A stretch of DNA of 64,000 nt, taken from NCBI RefSeq assembly GCF_003934285.1, contig NZ_RQWJ01000001.1, positions 1 to 64,000 of the forward strand. The letters are read 5' to 3'. The DNA comes from Brevundimonas fluminis (lineage in GTDB: Bacteria; Pseudomonadota; Alphaproteobacteria; Caulobacterales; Caulobacteraceae). The notes beneath the pieces are model-generated. The model was not told the DNA's origin. It made no database searches and worked only from the letters and a program-made list of their open reading frames with translations. Positions 8,652 through 16,800 of this stretch are shown piece after piece (within the stretch, counting starts at the first letter, position 1; every line of letters begins with the position of its first letter). A program made the position numbers and the translations under genes.

Positions 8652-9584
8652 ATGGGTGACGGGGCGAGAGTGGGACGCACGGTCCCGGGCGGAGCACGCT
8701 CCGGTCCGGCGCGCCGCGCCCTGCTGACCGGCGCCGCGGCCCTGGCTCTGGCGGGTCTGGCCGGCTGCGGCCGCCGCGAGGAGAAGGCCGCCGAACCCGA
8801 CGCTCCGGACGGCCCCCCGCGCGGCACGCTGGAATGGGCCGTCGCCGGCGCCTGGCGCGCGCAGGACCGCATCCGCGACGAGCATCGCCACCCGATGGAG
8901 ACGCTGCGCTTCTTCGGCCTGCAGCCGCGAATGACGGTGGCGGACTTCTGGCCCGGAACGGGCTGGTACACGGAGATCGTCGCGCCCTATCTCAAGGAAG
9001 GCGGCGGCAAGTACGTGGCGGTCGGCTTTCAGTCCGGCGCAGGGGCCGACCCCGCGCAGGTGGCGGTCAACGGCGCCTATCAGCAGCGTTTCGGCGCTGA
9101 CCGGCGCCTCTACGGGGAGATCGTCTTCTCCGAGTTCGGGCCGACCAGCGGGCCAGTGGCCGAGGCCGGATCGGTGGACATGGTCCTGTTCATGCGGACC
9201 CTGCATTCCTGGATGGCCGCCGGGATCGCCGAGAAGGCCTTCGCCGACGCCTTCGCCGCCCTGCGCCCCGGCGGGATCCTCGGCGTCGAGCAGCATCGCC
9301 TGGGCCCCGAGGAGGACCAGGACCCGGTCGCCGCCAGCGGCTACGTCCAGGAGGCCTTCGTGCGTCAGCTGGCGGCCGAGGCCGGCTTCGTCTTCGTGGC
9401 GGCCTCCGAGGTCAACGCCAATCCCGAGGACGACAAGGACCATCCTTTCGGCGTCGAAACCCTGCCCCCTCGCCTGCTCACCGCGCCCGTCGGGGAGCCG
9501 CCGGACCCCGATTTCGATTCCGCGCCCTTCGCCGCGATCGGCGAGAGCGACCGCATGACCTTGAAGTTCAGGAAGCCCGAGTGA
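8652..9584 (+). CDS. Predicted methyltransferase lipoprotein, second paralog
   Basis: This 310-residue paralog carries a longer N-terminus with an Arg pair (residues 21-22) before a hydrophobic stretch and the lipobox LAGC (Cys39), so it may be a Tat-exported lipoprotein. The methyltransferase-like core repeats the features of its neighbour: MTVADFWPGTGWYTEIVAPYL in the motif I position, MVLFMRTLHSW, LRPGGILGVEQHR and the C-terminal GESDRMTLKFRKP. An ATG at 8652 was chosen; a GTG or ATG further in would shorten the signal region. Its stop overlaps the hydrolase start (GTGA), placing the two in one transcript. Confidence 0.8.
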   Translation: MGDGARVGRTVPGGARSGPARRALLTGAAALALAGLAGCGRREEKAAEPDAPDGPPRGTLEWAVAGAWRAQDRIRDEHRHPMETLRFFGLQPRMTVADFWPGTGWYTEIVAPYLKEGGGKYVAVGFQSGAGADPAQVAVNGAYQQRFGADRRLYGEIVFSEFGPTSGPVAEAGSVDMVLFMRTLHSWMAAGIAEKAFADAFAALRPGGILGVEQHRLGPEEDQDPVAASGYVQEAFVRQLAAEAGFVFVAASEVNANPEDDKDHPFGVETLPPRLLTAPVGEPPDPDFDSAPFAAIGESDRMTLKFRKPE

Positions 9585-10618
9585 GCCGAGCCGCCGCCTA
9601 TGCCGCCAATGCCCCGCTGATGGGCGTGCCCGGGGCCGCCTCTCCGCCCGGCGGCGAGGGCTCGTGGTACCGCGGGGCCGGCGGCCTGCGCCTGCGCGCG
9701 GCCTTCTGGCGCCCGACCGCGCTGATGGGGTCGAAGCCGCGCGGCACCGTGGTTCTGAGCCCCGGCCGCACCGAGCCGATCGAGAAATATTTCGAACTGA
9801 TCGGCAATCTGACGGCGCGCGGCTGGTGCGTGCTGGCGCATGACTGGCGCGGCCAGGGCCTGTCCGCCCGCCTGCTGCCGGACCGGCTGAAGGGACACGC
9901 CCGCGCCGTCGAGGAATATCTGGACGATTTCGCCCGCCTGCTGGACGCTTGGGAGTCCGTCGCGCCCAGGCCCTGGGTCATGGTCGGCCATTCCATGGGC
10001 GCGGCGCTGAACCTGGCCACGCTGGAACAGGGCGAGACGCGCTTCTCCGGCGCCCTGCTCAGCGCGCCCATGCTGAAGATCCGGACCGGCAAGCGGTCGA
10101 TGTGGTCGGTCAAACTCGCCGTCAGATGGAACCTGCGGCACGGCAAGGCGGCGGACTATGTGCTGGACGATCCGGACGATCCGTTCGAGCACACGTTCGA
10201 GAAGGACGCCCTGACCTCCGACGAGGCGCGCTACGAGCTGTGGCGGCAGCAGCTCTACGCCTGCCCGCATCTGGCCGTGGGCGGCCCGACCTGGGGCTGG
10301 CTGGCCTTCGCAATCGACCTAGGCGAGCGCACCTTGAAGCCCAAGGCCTTGAAGTCGGTGAAAATTCCGGTCTGCGTCGTCCAGCCGGGCGACGACGACC
10401 GCGTCTGGAAGCTGACCAACAAATGGGCGACCAAGCGCATGGGCCGGGGCCGCTACGTCGAGGTTCCGGGCTCAAAACACGAGGTCATCATGGAGACGGA
10501 CGATCTGCGCGCCGTCTTCCTGAACGAGTTCGACGCCCTGGCCGCCTACGTCTCGCCGGTCGAGGATCTGTCGCCGATCCCCGAGCCGGCGCCGCCCGCC
10601 ACCGTCGAGGTCGCCTGA
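9581..10618 (+). CDS. Alpha/beta hydrolase, lysophospholipase (PldB)-like
   Basis: This 345-residue serine hydrolase of the monoacylglycerol lipase/PldB group has the oxyanion strand VVLSPGRTEPIEKYFEL, the DWRGQGLS segment and the nucleophile elbow GHSMG (Ser138). The catalytic Asp is probably in VVQPGDDDRVW and the His in GSKHEVIMET, near the C-terminus. No signal peptide is evident, so it is likely cytoplasmic. The GTG start overlaps the stop of the upstream methyltransferase-like lipoprotein, suggesting coupled translation and a shared role in lipid or acyl ester metabolism; that link is inference. Confidence 0.88.
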   Translation: MSRAAAYAANAPLMGVPGAASPPGGEGSWYRGAGGLRLRAAFWRPTALMGSKPRGTVVLSPGRTEPIEKYFELIGNLTARGWCVLAHDWRGQGLSARLLPDRLKGHARAVEEYLDDFARLLDAWESVAPRPWVMVGHSMGAALNLATLEQGETRFSGALLSAPMLKIRTGKRSMWSVKLAVRWNLRHGKAADYVLDDPDDPFEHTFEKDALTSDEARYELWRQQLYACPHLAVGGPTWGWLAFAIDLGERTLKPKALKSVKIPVCVVQPGDDDRVWKLTNKWATKRMGRGRYVEVPGSKHEVIMETDDLRAVFLNEFDALAAYVSPVEDLSPIPEPAPPATVEVA

Positions 10619-10621
10619 GGC

Positions 10622-11104
10622 TCAGGCGTCCGGTCGGCACCGGGCGCACAGGCCGTGCGCCTCGACCGTCGCCCGCTGGATGACGAAGCCGAGATCGCCC
10701 GCCGACCCCGCCAGCTGGGCGCCCGCCCCCGCCGGCACCTCGGCCGTGGCCCCGCAGCAGTCGCAGATCAGGAACGCCGCAGCATGCTCGGCCCGATCGT
10801 GCGAACAGGCGACGTAGGCGCTGAGCGAGGCGATGCGGTGCGCCAGGCCCCGACGCTCGAGGAACTCCAGCGCGCGGTAGACGGTCGGCGGCTTGGCGGC
10901 CTCGCCGTCGCGGCCGTAGGCGGCGATCAGGTCATAGGCCTTCACCGGCTCGCCCGCCGCCAGCAGCAATTCCAGCACCCGCCGACGCGGCGCGGTCATG
11001 CGCTCGCCGTCGAGTCCGCAGGCGGCTTCGGCCGCGTCCAGCGCCGCGCGCACGGCCGCAGGCTTCATCCCCATCTGCGCGTGATCGTGGCCGCATCCGT
11101 CCAT
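10622..11104 (-). CDS. zur: Zinc uptake regulator Zur (Fur family)
   Basis: This 160-residue Fur-family repressor represses zinc uptake genes when zinc is plentiful. A His-rich start (GCGHDHAQM), a winged helix with KPPTVYRALEFL (residues 71-82), CSHDRAEH, and two cysteine pairs, CDCC (114-117) and CARC (153-156), form the regulatory and structural zinc sites expected of Zur. The gene is divergent from the TonB receptor across 75 bases holding a Zur-box palindrome, which supports the Zur assignment over Fur or PerR. It is convergent with the hydrolase upstream. Confidence 0.88.
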   Translation of the reverse strand: MDGCGHDHAQMGMKPAAVRAALDAAEAACGLDGERMTAPRRRVLELLLAAGEPVKAYDLIAAYGRDGEAAKPPTVYRALEFLERRGLAHRIASLSAYVACSHDRAEHAAAFLICDCCGATAEVPAGAGAQLAGSAGDLGFVIQRATVEAHGLCARCRPDA

Positions 11105-11143
11105 GCCCCTCAGCTAAGGCGTGTTCCGCCTGCGGGCAACCGC

Positions 11144-11179
11144 TTGACGGGTCGTGATGTTATCTCATAACACTCCCTC
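11144..11179 (+). promoter_or_regulatory. Zur box overlapping a leaderless promoter of the TonB receptor gene
   Basis: A perfect 15-bp inverted repeat, TGTTATCTCATAACA, occupies 11158-11172. It contains the GTTAT/ATAAC half-sites of alphaproteobacterial Zur operators. A TTGACG -35 element (11144-11149) and CATAAC (11166-11171) form a plausible promoter with a 16-base spacer, so the operator covers the -10 region. The ATG at 11180 comes only eight bases after the -10 and has no Shine-Dalgarno sequence before it, implying a leaderless or nearly leaderless mRNA. Confidence 0.72.
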
Positions 11180-13213
11180 ATGACCCATTCGCGCCTCTCG
11201 CTCGCCCTCACCGTCTCCGCCGTCGCCCTCCTCCCCGGCGTCGCCATGGCCCAGGACCCCGACGCCCCCGCCACGCGGGTGGACGACATCGTCGTCACGG
11301 CCGCCCCTTACGGCGTGGCGCGGCAGGCGACCAACATCGCCGTCGACGTGCTGGACGAGGAGGCGCTGACGACCGCGCCGTCCGGGTCTCTCGGCGACGT
11401 CCTGAACGGCCTGCCGGGCGTGCGCACCACGGCCTTCGCCGCCGGCGCCGGCCGGCCGGTGATCCGCGGCCTTGCGGGGCCGCGCGTGCAGGTCCTGACC
11501 AACGGCCTCGGCCTGATCGACGCCAGCAGCCTGTCGCCCGACCACCAGGTCGCCGCCGATCCCGGCGAGGCCACCCGCATCGAGGTTCTGCGCGGCCCCC
11601 AGACCCTGGCTTTCGGCGGTTCCGCCATCGGCGGCGTGGTCAACGTCATCGACGGCCGCATCGCGGACGAGCGGCCGGAAGGCGGCGCCGACGGCCGCGT
11701 CTGGGCCCAGACCTCGACGGTCGACGACGGCCTGACCTTCGGCGCCCGCGGCGCCTTCTCGGCCGGTCCCCTGGTCTTCACCGTCGACGGTCTGCGCCGC
11801 GAGGCCGGCGATTACGACATCCCCGTGCCGGCCGAGTCCCGGCGCCAGCTGGAGGCCGAGGGCGAGACCTATGAGGACACCGGCGGCACGACGCTGGAGA
11901 ACAGCTTCGTCGACCTGTCGGCCTTCGGCGCGGGCGTGTCGTGGATCGGCGACTGGGGCTTCCTCGGCGGTTCGGTGAAGCGCACCGAGACGGACTACGG
12001 CGTGCCCGGCCATGAGCATGAGCACGAACCGCTGGCCCCGCCGCATGACGAGGAGCCCGTCACCATCGGTCTGGAGCAGACCCGGTACGACGTCCGCGGC
12101 GAGCTGCGTCTGCCCTCCGGTCCGTTCGCGCGTCTTCGCGGCGGCGCGGCCTACGCGGACTACACCCACACGGAGTTCGAGGGGGACGAGGTCGGCACGG
12201 TCTTCACCTCCGAGGGGGTCGAGGGCCGACTGGAACTTGTCCAGGTGCGCCGCCGCGGCTGGGACGGCGCGATCGGCGTGCAGGGCCTGAAGCGCGACTT
12301 CGACGCCCAGGGCGACGAGGCCTACGTGCCCGCCACCGACATCTCGGAACTCGGCGTCTACACCCTGCAACGGCTGGACTACGGCGGCTGGGGTCTGGAG
12401 GGCGGGCTGCGCTTCGACTCGCGCGAGCTGGACAGCGTCGCCGGGACGCGGGACTTCTCGACGGTGTCCGGCTCGATCGGCGCCTATTTCAAGCCCACGG
12501 ACGCCCTGTTCCTCGGGCTCTCGGTCTCGCGCAACGGCCGGGCGCCGACCGAGGCCGAGCTGTTCGCCGACGGCCCGCACGTGGCCACCCGGGCCTATGA
12601 GGTCGGCGACGCCGACCTGGGCGAGGAGGAGGTCACCTCGCTGGAAGGCGCCCTGCACTGGGACCGCGGTCCCTTCACCGTCGACCTGCACGTCTTCAAC
12701 GCCGACTACGACGGCTTCATCGACCTGGTTCCGACCGGGGTCGAGGACGTCGACAGCGAGCTGGAGATCTTCCAGTACGTCCAGACCGACGCCACCTTCC
12801 GCGGTCTGGAGGTCGAACTGGCCTATCGTGCGTGGGAACGCGGCACGGACTCCCTGACCCTGGAGCTGGGCTACGACACGGTGCGGGGCGAGACCGATCT
12901 GGGGCCGCCCGCCCGCATTCCGCCGTGGTCGCTCAGCGGCCGCGCCGAGCTGGAATGGGGTCCGTGGACCGTCCGCGGACAGGTCCGGCACGTGGGCGAG
13001 CAGACCCGCGTCGCGGCCTTCGAACTGCCGACCGACGCCTACACCACGGCCGACCTGTATGTGGGCTGGTCGCCGCGGGAGGACGGGCTGATCCTGTTCG
13101 CCGAGGCCCGGAACCTGACCGACGAGGAGGTGCGCGAACACACCAGCTTCCTCAAGGATCTGGCTCCCTCGCCCGGCCGCAATCTGCGCGTCGGCGCGGC
13201 CTACCGCTTCTGA
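11180..13213 (+). CDS. TonB-dependent receptor, ZnuD-like zinc importer
   Basis: This 677-residue outer-membrane receptor has a signal peptide (1-24, cleaved after AMA), a TonB box region (DDIVVTAAP, 35-43), a plug domain up to about 160 with RGLAGPRVQVL and GPQTLAFGGSAIGGVVN, and a beta-barrel ending in aromatic AYRF. A His/Glu-rich loop at 277-292 (GHEHEHEPLAPPHDEE) is what ZnuD-type receptors use to capture zinc. The divergent zur gene and the intervening Zur box strongly support zinc or zincophore uptake, derepressed in zinc starvation. Energy comes from TonB-ExbBD encoded elsewhere. Confidence 0.9.
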   Translation: MTHSRLSLALTVSAVALLPGVAMAQDPDAPATRVDDIVVTAAPYGVARQATNIAVDVLDEEALTTAPSGSLGDVLNGLPGVRTTAFAAGAGRPVIRGLAGPRVQVLTNGLGLIDASSLSPDHQVAADPGEATRIEVLRGPQTLAFGGSAIGGVVNVIDGRIADERPEGGADGRVWAQTSTVDDGLTFGARGAFSAGPLVFTVDGLRREAGDYDIPVPAESRRQLEAEGETYEDTGGTTLENSFVDLSAFGAGVSWIGDWGFLGGSVKRTETDYGVPGHEHEHEPLAPPHDEEPVTIGLEQTRYDVRGELRLPSGPFARLRGGAAYADYTHTEFEGDEVGTVFTSEGVEGRLELVQVRRRGWDGAIGVQGLKRDFDAQGDEAYVPATDISELGVYTLQRLDYGGWGLEGGLRFDSRELDSVAGTRDFSTVSGSIGAYFKPTDALFLGLSVSRNGRAPTEAELFADGPHVATRAYEVGDADLGEEEVTSLEGALHWDRGPFTVDLHVFNADYDGFIDLVPTGVEDVDSELEIFQYVQTDATFRGLEVELAYRAWERGTDSLTLELGYDTVRGETDLGPPARIPPWSLSGRAELEWGPWTVRGQVRHVGEQTRVAAFELPTDAYTTADLYVGWSPREDGLILFAEARNLTDEEVREHTSFLKDLAPSPGRNLRVGAAYRF

Positions 13214-13306
13214 GGGACTCCCCCGCCGGGCGGCCCCGTTTGCCGCCCGCGCGGGCATGGGATAGAAGGCCCGCCTTCCGCCACCTTCCAGAGCGTTTCC
13301 GCCTCC

Positions 13307-14110
13307 ATGACCGACACCACCATGCAGACCGGCCAGATGACCGGCCAACTCGCCGGCACCGTCCTGTTCTACGGCAAGCCCGAACCCCTGTCGGTCGAGA
13401 ACCACGGCGCCCTGGGCGTGTCGCCCACCGATCGTCCCTACGAGTTCGTCGCGAAGTCGCACATCGTGCCGCTGACCGTCACCGAGTTCGCCCCGGCCGC
13501 CCTGGCCTATCCGGTCATCTTCGTCGGCGAGCAGCGCCAGCCCGTCGCCGTCATGGGGCTGCGTCCCGACCAGAACCTGTTCGTCGAGAACGGCCTGTTC
13601 AAGCCGGACGCCTACATCCCCGCCTACGTCCGCCGCTATCCCTTCGTCTTCGCCAACGACGAGACCCAGCAGCGCCTGATCCTGTGCGTCGATCGCGACG
13701 CCCCGTTCGTCAAGGAAGGCGGCGCCCAGCCCCTGTTCGAGGACGGCCAGCCCAGCGCCTTCACCAAGCAGGCGATGGACTTCTGCAACAGCTTCGAACA
13801 GGAACGCCTGCGGACCGAGTCCTTCGTCGCCCTGCTGAAGGAGCTGGACCTGCTGGAGACGCGCGAAGCGACCTTCACCCCGCGCGACGCCAGCGGCCAG
13901 CCCGCCGGCGAGGTGCAGAAGATCGCCGAGTATTACGCCGTCTCCGAGGACAAGCTGCGCGGTCTGTCGGCCGAGAAGCTGGTCGAGCTGCGCGACAACG
14001 GCGCCCTGGGCCAGATCTACGCCCACCTGACGTCGCTGCAGGGCTGGGACCGCCTGATCGCCCTGACCTTCGCCAAGGCCGCCGCGACGCCGGCCGTGGC
14101 CAACGCCTGA
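13307..14110 (+). CDS. SapC family protein
   Basis: This 267-residue protein matches the SapC family (PF07277) found beside transport and regulatory genes in Alphaproteobacteria: HIVPLTVTEFAPAALAYPVIF, the NLFVENG and YIPAYVRRYPFVF segments, and the later CVDRDAPF. No signal peptide or membrane helix is seen. The name comes from an early link to a peptide transport locus in Salmonella, but the biochemical role of this family is not established. The ATG at 13307 was used; the fourth codon region (ATGCAGACC) is an alternative. A hairpin terminator follows at 14139. Confidence 0.82.
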   Translation: MTDTTMQTGQMTGQLAGTVLFYGKPEPLSVENHGALGVSPTDRPYEFVAKSHIVPLTVTEFAPAALAYPVIFVGEQRQPVAVMGLRPDQNLFVENGLFKPDAYIPAYVRRYPFVFANDETQQRLILCVDRDAPFVKEGGAQPLFEDGQPSAFTKQAMDFCNSFEQERLRTESFVALLKELDLLETREATFTPRDASGQPAGEVQKIAEYYAVSEDKLRGLSAEKLVELRDNGALGQIYAHLTSLQGWDRLIALTFAKAAATPAVANA

Positions 14111-14138
14111 TCCGGGTTCGCCTCTTCGGGTGACGCAG

Positions 14139-14170
14139 ACGGCGGCCGCGAGGCCGCCGTTTCGCGTTTC
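14139..14170 (+). terminator. Probable intrinsic terminator after the SapC gene
   Basis: A 9-bp stem, ACGGCGGCC / GGCCGCCGT with a GCGA loop, is followed by TTTCGCGTTT. It lies between the SapC gene and the convergent hot-dog gene and could serve either direction, though the U-rich side favours the plus strand. Confidence 0.6.
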
Positions 14171-14175
14171 GGCCC

Positions 14176-14583
14176 CTAGCGTCGGGCGAACACCGTCCGC
14201 GTCAGGCAGGAAAAGACCAGCCGCCCGCCCTCGTCCAGCAGATCGTGCTGGGCGATGACGATGCCCTTGTCGTCGCCGACGGGGTCCTTGCCCATCACGG
14301 TCATGCGGCCGCGCAGCAGCTCTCCGGTCGGCGGATTGCGCATGAACCTCAGCCCGTCGACCGCCAGGATCTTCGACTGGGCCCAACCGCGCGCCTTGTC
14401 GCCGAACAGCCGGCTCCACAGGACGTAGACGAGGGCGTCGGGCGCGCCCGCCTCGAAGTCCCAGCCCGGCACGAAGCGCTCCGCGAAGCCCGCGACCATC
14501 TCCGCGTCGGCGGCGCAGGCGCCCAGCGGGATCACCTCGCCGGTGGACAGATCCTCATAGTGGACGTGCAGCGGCTCGGTCAT
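14176..14583 (-). CDS. MaoC-like hot-dog fold protein
   Basis: This 135-residue single-domain protein looks like a hot-dog fold acyl-CoA dehydratase/thioesterase relative: VHYEDLSTGEVIPLG at the start, GLRFMRNPPTGELLRGRMTV in the middle and a C-terminal LVFSCLTRTVFARR strand. The Asp/His catalytic pattern of R-specific enoyl-CoA hydratases (DxNPxH) is not visible, so it may be a binding or regulatory variant. It lies ten bases downstream of the oxidoreductase gene on the same strand, which suggests an operon acting on acyl or enoyl substrates. Confidence 0.6.
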   Translation of the reverse strand: MTEPLHVHYEDLSTGEVIPLGACAADAEMVAGFAERFVPGWDFEAGAPDALVYVLWSRLFGDKARGWAQSKILAVDGLRFMRNPPTGELLRGRMTVMGKDPVGDDKGIVIAQHDLLDEGGRLVFSCLTRTVFARR

Positions 14584-14593
14584 TCGCCCTCGT

Positions 14594-15610
14594 TCAGGGT
14601 TCTTCGGACACCCGGACCAGCAGCTTGCCGTCGTGAGACCCGGTGAACAAGCGGTTCAGGCTGTCGACCGCGCCTTCCAGCCCGTCGTCGACGTGCACCT
14701 TCCACTTCACCCGCCCATCGGCCAGCATCGGCCCGAGTCCGGCGACCATCTCCTTCGCGCGGGGCGAATAGTCCATGACCAGGAAGCCCTGGACCCTCAG
14801 CCGGTGGGTGATCATCCGTCCGAAGTCGGGCGTCGGCGGGCGTTTGGTGGCGTTGTAGGCCGAGATCAGCCCGCACACCGCCATGCGGCCATGGACCTTC
14901 AACCGGTTGAAGACGGCGATCATGATGTCGCCGCCGACGTTCTCGAAATTCATTTCGACGCCGTCGGGCGCCAGCCGGTCCAGCGCCGCCCCGACGTCCT
15001 CGTTCTTGTAGTCGATCGCCGCGTCGAATCCGAGCTCGTCGGTCAGCCAGCGGCACTTGTCCGGGCCCCCGGCGATGCCGATGACCCTCGCCCCGTGGGC
15101 CTTCGCCACCTGACCCGCGATCGAGCCCACGGCCCCGGCGGCGGCGGAGATCACGATCGTCTCGCCGGCCTTCGGCTGCAGCACGTCGGTGACGCCGAAC
15201 CACGCCGTCATGCCGGTCATGCCCATGACCGACATGTTCGCCGTCAGCGGCAGGCCGGGCACGCGATGCACGCGCGAGGCGGCGGTCGCGTCGACCACGG
15301 CCTGATCGGCCCAGCCTCCGGCAGCCGTCGTGACCAGATCGCCCACGGCGAAGCGGTCCGACCGGCTCTCCTCGACCACGCCGAGGGTCAGACCCCGCAT
15401 CACGTCGCCCAAGCCGACCGGCGGAAGATAGCCGGGGGTGTCGTTCATCCAGGTCCGGTTGGTGGGATCCAGCGACAGGTAGATGGTCCGGACCCGCACC
15501 TGACCCTCGCCGAGGTCCGGCAGCGTCGTCCGCACGAGTTCCAGATCGCCCTCCTGGATCAGGCCCTGGGGCCGGCGGCGAAGAACCCACTGGCGGCTGG
15601 CGGTCGACAT
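14594..15610 (-). CDS. NADP-dependent medium-chain oxidoreductase (CurA/PTGR-like)
   Basis: This 338-residue zinc-independent member of the MDR superfamily resembles leukotriene B4 12-hydroxydehydrogenase/curcumin reductase enzymes, which reduce activated double bonds with NADPH. Features include LSLDPTNRTWMND near residue 45, GMTGMTAWFG, the nucleotide loop SAAAGAVGS (about 150-158) and NFENVGG. Zinc ligands are absent, as in the family. The physiological substrate cannot be told. The gene starts 226 bases downstream of phyR on the same strand, beyond a terminator, so it should have its own promoter. Confidence 0.88.
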   Translation of the reverse strand: MSTASRQWVLRRRPQGLIQEGDLELVRTTLPDLGEGQVRVRTIYLSLDPTNRTWMNDTPGYLPPVGLGDVMRGLTLGVVEESRSDRFAVGDLVTTAAGGWADQAVVDATAASRVHRVPGLPLTANMSVMGMTGMTAWFGVTDVLQPKAGETIVISAAAGAVGSIAGQVAKAHGARVIGIAGGPDKCRWLTDELGFDAAIDYKNEDVGAALDRLAPDGVEMNFENVGGDIMIAVFNRLKVHGRMAVCGLISAYNATKRPPTPDFGRMITHRLRVQGFLVMDYSPRAKEMVAGLGPMLADGRVKWKVHVDDGLEGAVDSLNRLFTGSHDGKLLVRVSEEP

Positions 15611-15666
15611 GGCGATCTCCTGAGTTGCTTTTCGCCACGGACCTTAGCCGGGGCCGGGCGCGAGGC

Positions 15667-15700
15667 AAAGAAAAAGGGCGGATCGTTGCCGATCCGCCCT
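15667..15700 (-). terminator. Intrinsic terminator downstream of phyR
   Basis: On the minus strand an 11-bp perfect stem, AGGGCGGATCG / CGATCCGCCCT around a four-base loop, is followed by TTTTTCTTT. It sits about 140 bases past the phyR stop and 57 bases before the oxidoreductase start, so it ends the phyR message or a separate short RNA. Confidence 0.8.
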
Positions 15701-15725
15701 GAGGTCGCATCATCGAGAATGAGGT

Positions 15726-15784
15726 GCGGAGGCGACAGACCGGATCTCTCCGGTCTCGTGTCGGGGGGGCGTCGCCGCCTCCGC
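15726..15784 (-). other. Highly structured region between phyR and its terminator
   Basis: An outer inverted repeat (GCGGAGGCGAC at 15726-15736 against GTCGCCGCCTCCGC at 15771-15784) encloses an inner 7-bp hairpin, GACCGGA/TCCGGTC with a TCTC loop. With the terminator beyond it, this could be the 3' UTR of phyR or a processed or independently transcribed small RNA. No open reading frame is convincing here. Confidence 0.4.
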
Positions 15785-15836
15785 AAATCGAAAATGCCCG
15801 ATGCGATTCGCGGTTCCCGCGCCGGGCGACTTTTTT

Positions 15837-16625
15837 TCAGGCCGCCTCTTTCTGGCGCGCCGGATGGAAGAACAGGGCCTGGCTGATGGCCGCCTTCACC
15901 GTCTCGGGCTGGAACGGCTTGGTGATCAGGAAGGTCGGCTCGGGCCGCTCGCCGGTGAGCAGGCGCTCGGGGAAGGCGGTGATGAAGATCACGGGCACGT
16001 CGAAGCGCTTCAGGATGTCCTTGACCGCGTCGATGCCCGACGAGCCGTCGGCCAGCTGGATGTCGGCCAGGACCAGGCCCGGGCGGTGGCGGGCGACGGC
16101 GTCGACGGCCTCATCATGGGTGGTGGCCGTCGCCGTCACTCGGTGGCCCAGCTCCTTCACCAGACTCTCGATGTCGGCCGAGATGATGGCCTCGTCCTCG
16201 ATGATCAGGACGTCGGTCGCCAGTTCGGCGTCGATGTCGGCCTGGGCCTCGGCGATCAGGCCTTCGACCGCGTGCGGGTCGGCGCCGAGAATCTGGGCCG
16301 CCTCCGACGGCGTGAAGCCCTCCAGGGCCGTCAGCAGGAAGGCCTGCCGCGAGCGGGGCGAGATGCGCATCAGCCGCTGACCGGCGTCGGTCTCGTCGGC
16401 CTGGACCGGCTCCAGCTGCGCGCCGGTCGTCGACCAGATGGCGTGGAAGACGTGGTACAGGGCGACGCGCGGCGTCATCTCCGGAGACAGCTGGCGTTCG
16501 CCCGCGGCCAGCGCCTCCAGCGCCACGCGGACGTAGTTGTCGCCGGTCGCCTGGTCGCCGGTCAGGGCGCGGGCGTAGCGGCGGACGTAGGGCAGGTGCG
16601 GCGCGAGTCTGGCCAGAAGGCTCAT
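15837..16625 (-). CDS. phyR: General stress response anti-anti-sigma factor PhyR
   Basis: The ATG at 16625 gives 262 residues: an N-terminal sigma-factor-like domain (about 1-130, with LARLAPHLPYVRRYARALTG and GFTPSEAAQILG) and a C-terminal receiver domain with the phosphorylation site Asp188 (VLADIQLADG), the acidic pair Glu143-Asp144 and the conserved Lys in LITKPF. Phosphorylated PhyR binds NepR and frees the sigma factor EcfG. The gene is divergent from nepR-ecfG and has its own sigma-EcfG promoter, giving positive feedback. An upstream extension of the frame exists but lacks homology. Confidence 0.96.
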   Translation of the reverse strand: MSLLARLAPHLPYVRRYARALTGDQATGDNYVRVALEALAAGERQLSPEMTPRVALYHVFHAIWSTTGAQLEPVQADETDAGQRLMRISPRSRQAFLLTALEGFTPSEAAQILGADPHAVEGLIAEAQADIDAELATDVLIIEDEAIISADIESLVKELGHRVTATATTHDEAVDAVARHRPGLVLADIQLADGSSGIDAVKDILKRFDVPVIFITAFPERLLTGERPEPTFLITKPFQPETVKAAISQALFFHPARQKEAA

Positions 16626-16683
16626 TATGGAAGATCCCCGACGTGGATGCTTCGCCGGAACGAAGCGGGTTGCGACCACATTG

Positions 16684-16708
16684 AACGTGGGATCAAGGCC
16701 ACGGTTCC
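16684..16708 (-). promoter_or_regulatory. Sigma-EcfG promoter of phyR
   Basis: On the minus strand GGAAC, 16 bases and CGTT match the alphaproteobacterial general stress promoter exactly. Transcription would start near 16677, about 50 bases before the phyR ATG. Confidence 0.82.
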
Positions 16709-16749
16709 GCCAGCCGTTCGCCTGAACTCGACATTTCCGTCGGCGTGGC

Positions 16750-16774
16750 GGAACCCGCGGGGCCGCCCCACGTT
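16750..16774 (+). promoter_or_regulatory. Sigma-EcfG promoter of nepR-ecfG
   Basis: GGAAC (16750-16754), 16 bases and CGTT (16771-16774) form a consensus sigma-EcfG promoter facing nepR. The start site would lie about 20 bases before the nepR start, so EcfG controls its own operon. Confidence 0.85.
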
Positions 16775-16800
16775 GAGCGGGTTCGGAACGGGGCGGCGTG

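Noticed and set aside
13228..13248. Hairpin GGGCGGC/GCCGCCC after the TonB receptor as a terminator
   Set aside because: The stem is good, but no U tract follows, so termination cannot be inferred with confidence.
11165..14419. Very long open frame antisense to the TonB receptor and SapC genes
   Set aside because: GC-rich codon use leaves antisense frames open; composition is Gly/Arg/Val-rich with no domain, and real genes with clear motifs occupy the other strand.
15781..15836. Extended phyR or extra minus-strand gene running through the phyR 3' flank
   Set aside because: The phyR frame stops at 15837 and the flank is better explained as structured untranslated RNA.
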